Assembly: GCA_964524145.1 (NCBI GenBank)
Contig: CAZGCA010000074.1
Coordinates: forward strand, 1-30,289
Length of the DNA stretch: 30,289 bases
Direction: 5' to 3'
Source: CAZGCA01 sp964524145
Lineage (GTDB): Bacteria; Hydrogenedentota; CAZGCA01
Shown in pieces: positions 9,041 to 16,877 of the stretch. The position numbers and the translations under genes are program-made. Each line of letters opens with the position of its first letter. The first letter of the stretch is position 1. Under the pieces are notes generated by a model. The model was not told the origin of the DNA. It worked only from the letters and a program-made list of their open reading frames with translations, and searched no databases.

Positions 9041-10276
9041 TCACTCCGGTTTCTTCTCTGGGTAGCCGATATCGGCCCGCATAATGACGACCTGGTAGGG
9101 GTTCCAGGTCGATAGGGTGAAGTATATCGTACATCGCTGCGAGTCGCCACGGAAGTAGCGCTTCAGCACATAAGGGGCGTAACCGCCACCCCACACTTTT
9201 TCGCGAGTCGGATCGGAAAGGTTTATTCCGGTTGGCCCCGGGACAAGTGGCGAATGAATGAACTTGCCGTAACCGTCGCGGAGACCGTTGAAGATTACCT
9301 GAATCTCTGACCAGGGTCCCCACGGTTTCTTGGAAGACCGGAACACGACGCCGCGTGGCTTACCAGAGTTGTACAGCATGAGCCAGTACTGCAACTGGTC
9401 GCACCATGCCACCGAAAACTCGCCGATTTGCCGATGCTCAAAGAGAGGTGTAGCGTCGTCTTCAGATTCTTTCCACACAGGCTTCGCTGATTCGTCAAGC
9501 CCGGCGAAGTAACGCAGCGCGGATTTGTCTTCGATCTTCGTGGAAGGCACGCACGCCAGATAAGGGTTGCTCCTGCGATAGTTGCCGCTACCCCAGATAA
9601 GCACGGTGCCCACTGGTTCCGGCAGCTCCTGGACTTCCGAGGGCTTCACTTCCGCCATGGCGACGTTGATGAACTTTTCGGTGGACAGGTCATAGAGATA
9701 CTGCCAGTTGTACCCATCGTCTTGGGAAACTGCGAGGACGGACCGACCCATGGTCTTTTCTTTGGTGTGATCGGTGGTGAATACGATGTACATATCGCCG
9801 CCAACCGAGAGTCCGCCGGCAGAGACTTCGAATTCGAGTTGCCTGATACCGGGCACCGTTACGGGGCGCCACTTTCCGTCTTCGTCAACAAGGAACACCA
9901 ATTCGATCTTTTCGGGGTCCGTGCTGGTGGTGTATGCGATCGGGTCACGCATGAATCGCCTGTCCTGTGGGTTCATGATGGGACGGCCGTCGCGCAGTTC
10001 GATGGCAGGCGTGTCTCCAAACAGGAAATAGAGACGGCCTTTGTGTTCAACAGGATCGCCCAGATCGGTTCCGGCAACACCAAATCGTTCGAACGTACGG
10101 CTAAGAGTGGGTTCCTGACGGTCCTTGTCGAAATCCCCCGTGAGCTGGCAGACTTTCGCACTGGTACCAGGGAAGTGTGTGGGGAAACCACTTTCATCGT
10201 CCCGGACCGTTCTTAACCCGAAAGCAGCCAGGACAAACACCAGCAGGGCTACGCCTTCCACTAAACCTCCTTTCAT
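9041..10276 (-). CDS. Exported DUF4185-like beta-propeller protein
   Basis: A protein of about 411 aa from the preferred ATG at 10276; an upstream in-frame GTG at 10306 would add ten hydrophilic residues in front of the signal peptide. The N-terminus (MKGGLVEGVALLVFVLAAFG) is a signal or anchor, so it is exported. The body resembles DUF4185, a family of predicted five-bladed beta-propellers found beside glycan-degrading genes. Visible repeats include G-R-L-Y-F-L-F-G-D, the blade motifs D-M-Y-I-V-F-T-T and V-A-W-C-D-Q-L-Q-Y-W-L-M-L-Y-N, and W-G-P-W-S-E near the end. No catalytic assignment can be made safely. It may be a glycosidase-like or binding propeller on the same polymer. It sits 49 bp downstream of the aldehyde dehydrogenase in the same operon. 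Confidence 0.75.
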   Translation of the reverse strand: MKGGLVEGVALLVFVLAAFGLRTVRDDESGFPTHFPGTSAKVCQLTGDFDKDRQEPTLSRTFERFGVAGTDLGDPVEHKGRLYFLFGDTPAIELRDGRPIMNPQDRRFMRDPIAYTTSTDPEKIELVFLVDEDGKWRPVTVPGIRQLEFEVSAGGLSVGGDMYIVFTTDHTKEKTMGRSVLAVSQDDGYNWQYLYDLSTEKFINVAMAEVKPSEVQELPEPVGTVLIWGSGNYRRSNPYLACVPSTKIEDKSALRYFAGLDESAKPVWKESEDDATPLFEHRQIGEFSVAWCDQLQYWLMLYNSGKPRGVVFRSSKKPWGPWSEIQVIFNGLRDGYGKFIHSPLVPGPTGINLSDPTREKVWGGGYAPYVLKRYFRGDSQRCTIYFTLSTWNPYQVVIMRADIGYPEKKPE

Positions 10277-10325
10277 CGTCCTACCGTCGCCCTGTCGATG
10301 CGGCACTGAAGCGTCGGCTTCCGCG

Positions 10326-11786
10326 CTACCCCTGGTGCGAGTCGGAATAGCGCTCGACCATGTTGAGAATGATCGTCTTTAACTCGGTCATCTCCTCGAT
10401 CGTGTGGTATACGCCTTCTCGTCCCAGGCCGCTCTGCTTGTAGCCTCCGAACGGCACGTTACCCGGTCGCCAGCACGTTCCCCAGTTGACGACGACGCCG
10501 CCTGCCTCGAGTTGGCGCGCGACCCGGAATGCTCGGGTCACGTCCTTAGTGAAAACTCCTGCCTGAAGACCATATATCGTATCGTTCGCAATGTCAATGG
10601 CTTGCTCTTCGGTGGCGAAGGTCATGATCGGAGCCACCGGTCCGAAAACCTCCTGGCGTGCTACCGTCATTGCAGGCGTAACGTCGACCAGAATGGTCGG
10701 CTCGATGAAAGTGCCGTTGACACGGGTGCCGCCGACCAGACATTTGGCGCCCTCTTCGATGGTCTTCTTGATGCTCTGCTCCACCCGAATAGCCGCCTCT
10801 TCGCTTGTGAGCGGACCCACGTCGGTATCCTCCTGCAACTGATCGCCCATTTTCAATCGTTTCGTCTTCTCAACAAGCATCTCGGTAAACTTCGGCGCGA
10901 CCGTATCCTGGGTTATGATTCGTTTCACAGCGCAACATATCTGTCCGTTGCCTCGACCCAGACGGCCATCAACAACTGCTTCAGTAGCCTGATCGATATC
11001 GGCGTCATCGAACACAAGAATCGGGTCGTTGCCGCCAAGCTCAAACGAGACCCGTTTGAGAAGCTTCGCCGCCTCCGCCATGATGGCTTTGCCCGTATCA
11101 GTGTGGCCCGTGAAGCTGATCATGGCGACCTCGGGACTGCGTGCAAGCTCCATTCCGACGACGGACCCCGGGCCGGTCAGCATCTGATAACCTTTTGGAG
11201 GCACACCGGCTTCGATCATCAACTCGCCGATGCGAAGCAGTGTCAGAGGACAGTCGGTTGGCGGTTTGGTGATGAGCGCGTTACCTGCCGCAAGCGCGGG
11301 GCCCGCCTTATGAGCGAAGAGCTCGGCAGGGTAGTTGAAAGGACAGATAGCTGCGACGGTGCCCAGCGGCTCGTGAAAGGTCATCGCGATCTGCCCTTCA
11401 CAGCCAGGGACTTCGTCCATCGTGAACGTCTCGCCTCGGATGCGTTTCGCCTCCTCCCCGAAATCCCCCAGCAGTCGCGCCGTGACCTCTATCTCGACGC
11501 GGGTCTGTCGAATCGGCTTGCCGTTTTCCGTCGCCAGCAGTACCGCGAGCTCGTCAGCGTCTTTGCGTATCAGTTCTGCGGAACGGCGCAGAAACTCGAA
11601 CCGCTCGTGCGCGGTTGTCCGGGCCATGATCTCTCGGCCTTCACACGCCACCTCGACCGCCCTGTTCACGTCCGAGAGCGTCGCGGACGGGACAGTCTCG
11701 ATCAGTTCCCCGTTCGCCGCATTGACAACCTCGATTGTCCCCTTATCCTCAGCATCAACCCAGTCACCGTTTATGAGCATCCTCAT
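10326..11786 (-). CDS. NAD(P)-dependent aldehyde dehydrogenase
   Basis: A 486-aa member of the ALDH superfamily, cytoplasmic. All key residues are present: Asn151 in P-F-N-Y-P, Lys174 in I-T-K-P-P, Glu249 in F-E-L-G-G-N-D-P, and the nucleophile Cys284 in G-Q-I-C. The E-V-F-G-P motif and the C-terminal P-F-G-G-Y-K-Q-S-G-L-G-R-E-G signature are also present. Overall it is closest to the lactaldehyde / non-phosphorylating glyceraldehyde-3-phosphate / succinic-semialdehyde dehydrogenase side of the family. In a sugar-catabolic operon, oxidation of a lactaldehyde or a sugar-derived semialdehyde is a reasonable guess. Start ATG 11786 has GGGAG about 10 nt upstream. The next gene upstream (cupin) ends 57 bp away. 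Confidence 0.93.
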   Translation of the reverse strand: MRMLINGDWVDAEDKGTIEVVNAANGELIETVPSATLSDVNRAVEVACEGREIMARTTAHERFEFLRRSAELIRKDADELAVLLATENGKPIRQTRVEIEVTARLLGDFGEEAKRIRGETFTMDEVPGCEGQIAMTFHEPLGTVAAICPFNYPAELFAHKAGPALAAGNALITKPPTDCPLTLLRIGELMIEAGVPPKGYQMLTGPGSVVGMELARSPEVAMISFTGHTDTGKAIMAEAAKLLKRVSFELGGNDPILVFDDADIDQATEAVVDGRLGRGNGQICCAVKRIITQDTVAPKFTEMLVEKTKRLKMGDQLQEDTDVGPLTSEEAAIRVEQSIKKTIEEGAKCLVGGTRVNGTFIEPTILVDVTPAMTVARQEVFGPVAPIMTFATEEQAIDIANDTIYGLQAGVFTKDVTRAFRVARQLEAGGVVVNWGTCWRPGNVPFGGYKQSGLGREGVYHTIEEMTELKTIILNMVERYSDSHQG

Positions 11787-11843
11787 GGCTGTTCACTCCC
11801 TAACCGCGATTCAGCATGACTCGCAAGACCGCATCAATGGTCT

Positions 11844-12350
11844 TCACAAACCAAGCTTTCTCCACATGGTCTCCGTCATCTCGTACCCCATGGCCATTAC
11901 TCGCTGCGAGGGTATGGGAGCCCGGACGATCCACAACACAAATTCATCTGAGTTACCTTCCGGATTGTACCCGCTATGCCAGCAGCCGGCGGGCATGTAG
12001 AAGACATCATGTGGCCCGGCGTCCAGCTCTTGCTCATCGATCATGATCGTGCCGTGCCCGCTCAGCACCAGATAGAGCTCGTCGCCGCTCTCGTGCATGT
12101 GCACCGGAAACCCGTACCCCGGCGCGATCCTGTGCATGCCGGCACTCAGGCGTACCGTCGGGAACTTGGTCCAGTCGATGGGCGATGTCAGAGGATACCC
12201 TGGAAAGTCTACCTTGATGCGCGGTTCGTTCAGGTTGCCTTTGCAGTGCGACTCGTTCGAGCCACTATCGGGAAACTCGACGTTTTCGTACACTCTGGCT
12301 ACTTCGTCTCCGTCAAGGTATTTCCAGGGACGCTTCGCTTTGTCTGTCAT
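11844..12350 (-). CDS. Single-domain cupin protein
   Basis: About 168 aa from the preferred ATG at 12350, which has GGGAGA upstream; an in-frame ATG at 12368 is the alternative and has no good ribosome binding site. Residue numbers below count from 12368. Both cupin motifs are nearly canonical: motif 1, P-V-H-M-H-E-S-G-D-E-L-Y, gives metal ligands His90, His92 and Glu97; motif 2, P-A-G-C-W-H-S-G-Y-N, gives His131. A mononuclear metal site is therefore expected. Such single-domain cupins next to sugar genes are often isomerases, epimerases or sugar-acid-binding proteins, but the reaction cannot be assigned here. It lies between prepilin 1 (55 bp) and the aldehyde dehydrogenase (57 bp), so it is probably co-transcribed. 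Confidence 0.82.
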   Translation of the reverse strand: MTDKAKRPWKYLDGDEVARVYENVEFPDSGSNESHCKGNLNEPRIKVDFPGYPLTSPIDWTKFPTVRLSAGMHRIAPGYGFPVHMHESGDELYLVLSGHGTIMIDEQELDAGPHDVFYMPAGCWHSGYNPEGNSDEFVLWIVRAPIPSQRVMAMGYEMTETMWRKLGL

Positions 12351-12405
12351 ACGCACTGATTCTCCCATGAAAGGCGTTGCTCTTAGCTAACTCATCTCCA
12401 TCTAC

Positions 12406-13350
12406 TTACCACGACACCGGCGTGTCAAACCCGGCGTTGGCCGCATTGAGCCCTATGGCCATGGATGACGTCATTGGATACGGTCCGGGGTACCTGTGAA
12501 ACTCGACGTGACCGTCCATGTACAGAACGTTAGACCCCCCAGGAACGTGGTTGAACGTCTTTACGTCATCCGACAAGACGTCATACATCACCGGTACTGA
12601 GCTTTGCGCGAGCGCAGACGCAGCGGGGTTGTTTATGTCGGTTATCAAGAATCTCTCGATACCTTCGCGAAAGCGGTACAGAGTGTTGCCCTGACCGCCG
12701 CTGCCGGTAAGCGGCGTCGTCGGGTTAAGCGGGTTGGGCGGCCATGAAGACTCTATTGTCAAGTCGCTGTCAAGGTACGGCACTAAGGCAGGCGTGGTAA
12801 ACATCGTCGCTGGATTGCCACCCGAATACATGAGCAGCGCCATCGTCAGACCGTTGCCATCCGTATCGGCCGTCTGCATCCACGGCATGTACACGTACGA
12901 TGTAAATTCCGCGGTCGCACCGTAGATCAGGTCCTCAAACTTCGTCACTGGTATAGGCGAACCCCATATGTACACTGGTAGACCGCGGGATATCCTGTCA
13001 ATCGCCTCTCTCAACTGCGGCGTACCCGGGTCAGAGGGACACAGACCTAGCTGAAAGTCGGTTAGATATTCAGGAAACACGGCAGGGCCGTGGAAGTAAA
13101 ACGGGGTTACCGCGCGGAAGGGGCCTCCGAAGCCCAACGTTGCCCAGGCGCCCTGTGGAAACCGGCCGTTCCACTCGTTCGCGTACATCTTCAAAACGAC
13201 GCCGAACTGTTTCAGATTGTTTGCGCAACTCGCACGACGTGCCGCTTCCCGGGCACGCGCCAGTGCCGGCAGTAAAATCGCTGCGAGTATGCCGATGATG
13301 GCTATCACCACCAGCAACTCGATCAGCGTGAACCCTCTCGTGTGTTGCAT
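12406..13350 (-). CDS. Prepilin-like protein with H-X-DG C-terminal box (1)
   Basis: About 314 aa from ATG 13350, chosen because AAGGAGGAG lies 8 nt upstream; the frame extends to 13401 without support. The N-terminus is a type-IV/type-II pseudopilin processing site, G-F-T-L-I-E-L-L, cleaved after Gly and followed by a long hydrophobic helix. The juxtamembrane part R-A-R-E-A-A-R-R-A-S-C-A-N-N-L-K is typical of the large prepilin-like families of Planctomycetes and relatives. Near the C-terminus is N-H-V-P-G-G-S-N-V-L-Y-M-D-G-H-V, the processing-associated H-X9-DG box with one extra residue. It is probably a surface or periplasmic fibre or pseudopilus subunit. It is paralogous to the gene at 13523-14458, from which it is separated by 172 bp. 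Confidence 0.88.
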   Translation of the reverse strand: MQHTRGFTLIELLVVIAIIGILAAILLPALARAREAARRASCANNLKQFGVVLKMYANEWNGRFPQGAWATLGFGGPFRAVTPFYFHGPAVFPEYLTDFQLGLCPSDPGTPQLREAIDRISRGLPVYIWGSPIPVTKFEDLIYGATAEFTSYVYMPWMQTADTDGNGLTMALLMYSGGNPATMFTTPALVPYLDSDLTIESSWPPNPLNPTTPLTGSGGQGNTLYRFREGIERFLITDINNPAASALAQSSVPVMYDVLSDDVKTFNHVPGGSNVLYMDGHVEFHRYPGPYPMTSSMAIGLNAANAGFDTPVSW

Positions 13351-13522
13351 AGTGTACTCCTCCTTTCTTCTCTCGCGGCGTCCGGCCACTCCTGTCACCA
13401 TTGCCTCTCGAAACTGCGACAGCGCACGCGACCAACCTCAACTCACATGTCCCTGGCCGGGCGCTCGCTTCTCAGCACGCCGCGTGCGCCGCCGCACGAA
13501 ATGCTGCTTCTTCCCTCACATT

Positions 13523-14458
13523 CTAGCGCTGACCGGTCCATTCACCACCGCCCGCGAACTTCGCAGCGGCGAATGCCGACCCGCAGGGATACTCGCCGGG
13601 ATACTTGATAAACTCGACGTGCCCGTCCATGTACAGCACGTTGCTCCCGCCAGGAACGTGGTTGTAGTTGCGCACGTTGACGTTGACGACGTCGAACATC
13701 ACCGGTATCTCGCTCTGCGCTATGGCGCTGGCGGCAGGATTGTTGATGTCCGTAATCATGAACCGCTCGATTCCCTCCCGAAGCCGGTACATGCTGTTGC
13801 TGCCGCCGCTGCCGCTGCCGGGCAGCGGCGTGCCGCCGGGGGGAGACGCGCATCCACCCGCCGTGAACGACGCCGTAATATCGGAGTAGTCAATGTCATA
13901 GTTGATCCAGTGGTGCACAGCGTTGCCCGGCGCGCCGTTCGCCAGGTATGTCGCTATCATACACTGCAGCGCCGTCACGCCCTCCGTGTCGTTGGAGGTG
14001 GCCCAGGAGATGTACTCGTAACTGCGGCAGTCCAATTCCCAGGCGATATCGTCTATGCCCGGCAGCAGATCCCTTGGAGGGGGAGGCGGGGACGGTTTTG
14101 TCTGTGCAAGCCGTGCCTCGACCTCTTCCTGGACCAGCCCCTTCTCAAACGAGGTGTCCGAGGGACAGTAGTACAGGTCAAGGTCCGTCAGATACTCCGG
14201 ATAGATGGCATACGGCTCCGGAGTCGAGACAATCTGAAGATGAGTTTTCTGAGGGAATCGGCCGTTCCACTCATTGGCGTACATCTTGTACACGAGCCCC
14301 CACTGCTTCAGGTTATTGGCGCACGACGCCCGGCGCGCGGCCTCCCGAGCACGAGCCAGTGCCGGCAGTAAGATCGCTGCGAGAATGCCAATGATGGCTA
14401 TCACCACCAGCAACTCGATCAGCGTGAACCCTATCCTAGCTTTGTGAAGATTCTTCAT
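13523..14458 (-). CDS. Prepilin-like protein with H-X-DG C-terminal box (2)
   Basis: About 311 aa from ATG 14458, with in-frame ATGs at 14464 and 14479; AAAGGAGA lies upstream and could serve either of the two inner starts. The prepilin cleavage motif is G-F-T-L-I-E-L-L, followed by a hydrophobic helix and the same A-R-E-A-A-R-R-A-S-C-A-N-N-L-K segment as the neighbouring paralogue. The C-terminal box N-H-V-P-G-G-S-N-V-L-Y-M-D-G-H-V is identical over 16 residues. The middle region differs, with a Pro/Ser-rich stretch and a cysteine-containing section. It is the first gene of the presumed operon, so it should be the most strongly expressed. This placement suggests the prepilins serve uptake, adhesion or secretion for the polymer handled by the downstream enzymes (inference). 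Confidence 0.88.
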   Translation of the reverse strand: MKNLHKARIGFTLIELLVVIAIIGILAAILLPALARAREAARRASCANNLKQWGLVYKMYANEWNGRFPQKTHLQIVSTPEPYAIYPEYLTDLDLYYCPSDTSFEKGLVQEEVEARLAQTKPSPPPPPRDLLPGIDDIAWELDCRSYEYISWATSNDTEGVTALQCMIATYLANGAPGNAVHHWINYDIDYSDITASFTAGGCASPPGGTPLPGSGSGGSNSMYRLREGIERFMITDINNPAASAIAQSEIPVMFDVVNVNVRNYNHVPGGSNVLYMDGHVEFIKYPGEYPCGSAFAAAKFAGGGEWTGQR

Positions 14459-14558
14459 GACCATCTGTCTCCTTTCCATGTTCGCTGTAGCCTACACACT
14501 GCCCTGGCCCTGTTTATCAAATGTGTCACCTTACGCATGCTTCTTGCACCACCTCCTC

Positions 14559-14597
14559 GCACCACGGTGCCTTGTAAAGTTGAACTCCAGTTGACAC
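14559..14597. promoter_or_regulatory. Palindrome plus half-repeat upstream of the operon, possible regulator site
   Basis: Upstream of prepilin 2 there is a 12-bp inverted repeat GCACC-AC-GGTGC (14559-14570). Close by is GTTGAACTCCAGTTGACAC (14579-14597), which contains GTTGA twice at 11-bp spacing and also the palindrome AACT-CC-AGTT. AraC-family proteins often bind direct repeats near one helical turn apart, and the PocR-AraC gene is adjacent. This is suggestive only; no -10/-35 pair could be fixed with confidence. Confidence 0.25.
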
Positions 14598-14655
14598 GCC
14601 CCTACCCTAACAAGTAAACCACAGAACCAGGGGCAATACGAGCCCGGTCCGGTCG

Positions 14656-14682
14656 AAAAGAAGCCCCGTGCGGCTTTCTTTT
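14656..14682 (-). terminator. Terminator-like hairpin after the AraC gene
   Basis: The sequence AAAAGAAGCC-loop-GGCTTTCTTTT folds into a stem of about 10 bp with one bulged T and a 6-nt loop, and has T-rich ends on both strands. It lies 67 bp beyond the stop of the PocR-AraC gene. It probably separates the regulator transcript from the prepilin-led operon; the symmetry would allow it to act in both directions. Confidence 0.5.
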
Positions 14683-14749
14683 GCCGTGCCGACACTTCAT
14701 TTGTCACAGGAATGGAGAAGCTGAATGAAAGGAGCCAAGCAACTGATCG

Positions 14750-16630
14750 CTAGGGCAACGTTTCTCGGTACCGTTGTGGGTCATCGCGGTACTCACGTGG
14801 GCTCACACCGACGTACTTGCGGAACATCTTGGCGAACTTGGACGCGCTATCGTATCCAAGGCTGAGGGCAACATCGGTTACGCTAGGTTTTGGATCAAGC
14901 AGGAGTCTGCAACCCTGGCGTATCTTCATCTTCACCTGGAAATCCCTGAAGCTCATGCCAGCGATCTCTCGAAACTGATGTCGGAAGTACGAAGGCGATA
15001 GTCCGACGTGAGCTGCTACCTCATCCAGCAATAGGCGCCGCGTACTATTGTGCTCGATAAACGACTGAGCCTTGGCCACGAGCTTCGACAGCCGGTCGGG
15101 CCGCGCTCCTTCGACTTCCCTAAACAAATGCTGCTCTATGCCGCGCATCCAGTCCCGGAGATCGTCGCTGGATGATACCCCCAGAAGATCATCCAGCCAC
15201 TGGCTCTTCTGCGTCAACAGTCGTGTCCGGTCGCATCCGCACTCAATGGCAACTGCTACGAGACTCTCCATTGTATCGACCATGAAAGGCTGCTGTTCGA
15301 TCGACGTAGTGTGGCCGCTGGCTCGAACACAATCGATCATCTCCCTCAAAATCCTGTCCGCCTCGTGTGGCTCCAACCGCTTCAAGCAATTGCACAGAGA
15401 TTCTTGGAATTGCCAGAACGCCTCGCTTGACCCGCGGCGGTCGCTCCTACGGGACAGATCCTCAATGTGGACAACCCGGCAGTTGTCGTCGCGACCCCAA
15501 CGGAGCGAAGCCTCGAGCGCTTCTTGATACGACCTGCGCAGCTCTTCCATCGACTCGTATTCGGTGCCGATTCCCACGACGCCGGTCAGCCCGGACGTCC
15601 GCCACAACACGTCAAGGACGCGCTTGGCAAACTCCGACACGACCATCTTTCGATGAAAGCGATTCCGCGTTGGCGAAGGACGAGTCAGGATGACCACCTC
15701 GCCCAGGTTGAGCGCAGTCCCAAGCGTGTTTGGAACCTTTTCAATCACATCTTGCAGCTCACTGACCGCCCGCTCGAAGAGGATCTCCCTGCGGCTCTGT
15801 CGCTCGCCGTAAGCGACGGTGTCCAGATTGTCAATGCGCACGACCATTGCTGTCGTTGGAAGATGTTCGAGTCCCACGTCTCGCATGTCCTCTTCCAGAA
15901 CCGACCGCTCAAGTCCCTGTGCCATAACGAGCTTTTCGATAAGCTCCCTGCGTTGATACCCTCGCATTCGCTCGAGACGCCGTTCTTGCTCGAGCAGCCG
16001 GTCAGTTTTGCGCCACATGCTGGCAATACACTCGCCGATGAGGGCCAATGTGTCCACCGTCTTCTGCAGTGCCGGCCCGGAAACGACGGGTGTCTGCATA
16101 TAGGCATCGTACAACCGATCCGTATCCAGGTACTCGAGGCAGCGCAGTTTCTTCAGAATAACACTGAACTTCTGTTTTGACGGCGGCTCGCGCAGGATCT
16201 GGCCGGTGAAGATCGTTCCCAGATACGTATCACCGGCGCAAACGGGCACGGCGATGTCCGTCAAACCTGCATGACAATCGTATACGGTGGGTTGCCGCGT
16301 TTTCATGGTGACCTTCTCGGCGGATGCGTTGCTGTGTATGCACGCATCGAGATGATGGCCATTGTCCCACACCAGCCGGCAGAATTCGTTGACCCTGCCC
16401 CCCATCTGTGCACTGTAGGACATTCCGGGTGCCGAGGGAAACGGGAAATAGCGGAGAGCATCGGCATCGTCGGTTGACGAGGAGGCGTTCCAATGGAGGG
16501 CAAAATGTTTCGGGATGCAGCCCTCCAAAGAGAGCTGCACGAAGCTCCTCAGCATGTCCAGGTCAGGCCAAACCTCCTCGTGGGAATCGCGCGGTTGCGC
16601 AAACAGCTTCTCAACGGTTTCTAAGTCCAC
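14750..16630 (-). CDS. PocR-domain AraC-family transcription regulator
   Basis: A 626-aa regulator. Residues about 25-205 match the PocR ligand-binding domain: C-H-A-G-L-T-D-I-A-V-P-V at 119-130 and a following G-x-Y-L-G-T-I-F-T-G-Q, with cysteines at 84, 97, 119 and 131. A helical linker (205-240) precedes a middle domain (about 245-400) that resembles the degenerate GGDEF-like/CdaR segments of large AraC regulators. The last 105 residues are a two-HTH AraC domain (L-L-L-D-E-V-A-A-H-V-G-L-S; V-T-D-V-A-L-S-L-G-Y; R-K-Y-V-G-V-S-P-R-E-Y). Start is GTG 16630 with GGAG 7 nt upstream. PocR-type sensors bind small metabolites such as diols or sugars. The adjacent prepilin-led catabolic operon is the obvious candidate target. 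Confidence 0.9.
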   Translation of the reverse strand: MDLETVEKLFAQPRDSHEEVWPDLDMLRSFVQLSLEGCIPKHFALHWNASSSTDDADALRYFPFPSAPGMSYSAQMGGRVNEFCRLVWDNGHHLDACIHSNASAEKVTMKTRQPTVYDCHAGLTDIAVPVCAGDTYLGTIFTGQILREPPSKQKFSVILKKLRCLEYLDTDRLYDAYMQTPVVSGPALQKTVDTLALIGECIASMWRKTDRLLEQERRLERMRGYQRRELIEKLVMAQGLERSVLEEDMRDVGLEHLPTTAMVVRIDNLDTVAYGERQSRREILFERAVSELQDVIEKVPNTLGTALNLGEVVILTRPSPTRNRFHRKMVVSEFAKRVLDVLWRTSGLTGVVGIGTEYESMEELRRSYQEALEASLRWGRDDNCRVVHIEDLSRRSDRRGSSEAFWQFQESLCNCLKRLEPHEADRILREMIDCVRASGHTTSIEQQPFMVDTMESLVAVAIECGCDRTRLLTQKSQWLDDLLGVSSSDDLRDWMRGIEQHLFREVEGARPDRLSKLVAKAQSFIEHNSTRRLLLDEVAAHVGLSPSYFRHQFREIAGMSFRDFQVKMKIRQGCRLLLDPKPSVTDVALSLGYDSASKFAKMFRKYVGVSPREYRDDPQRYRETLP

Positions 16631-16877
16631 GTTCGTTCTCCGGCAGGAACACCGGTGGCCTCGCCCTCGTGTTTCACCTGGACCTTGTCAAAGCGTGTGT
16701 GGAGAAGGACCCGAAGATGACCCTCCAATGGTGAAAGCATACCGCACCACGCACGGTGACCGCAAGCGCTTCGGGTCTTGGACAAATATGATCCAAAGGG
16801 TGCGTCGTAACCCCCGCGGCTGAACAACAGGATTCTTCCAACGCCGCCGGACTCCCTTCTGGCCCAAACCGTGCTGT

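Noticed and set aside
10404..11819. Long plus-strand frame (471 codons)
   Set aside because: It is antisense to the aldehyde dehydrogenase, has no family features, and arises from the codon bias of that gene.
13217..14371. Plus-strand frame of 384 codons over the prepilins
   Set aside because: Antisense to the two well-supported prepilin genes; low-complexity Arg/Ala/Val-rich translation.
14591..14619. Plus-strand promoter (TTGACA with a 17-bp spacer)
   Set aside because: The -35 hexamer is perfect but the -10 is poor, and it would read antisense into the AraC gene; chance is likely.
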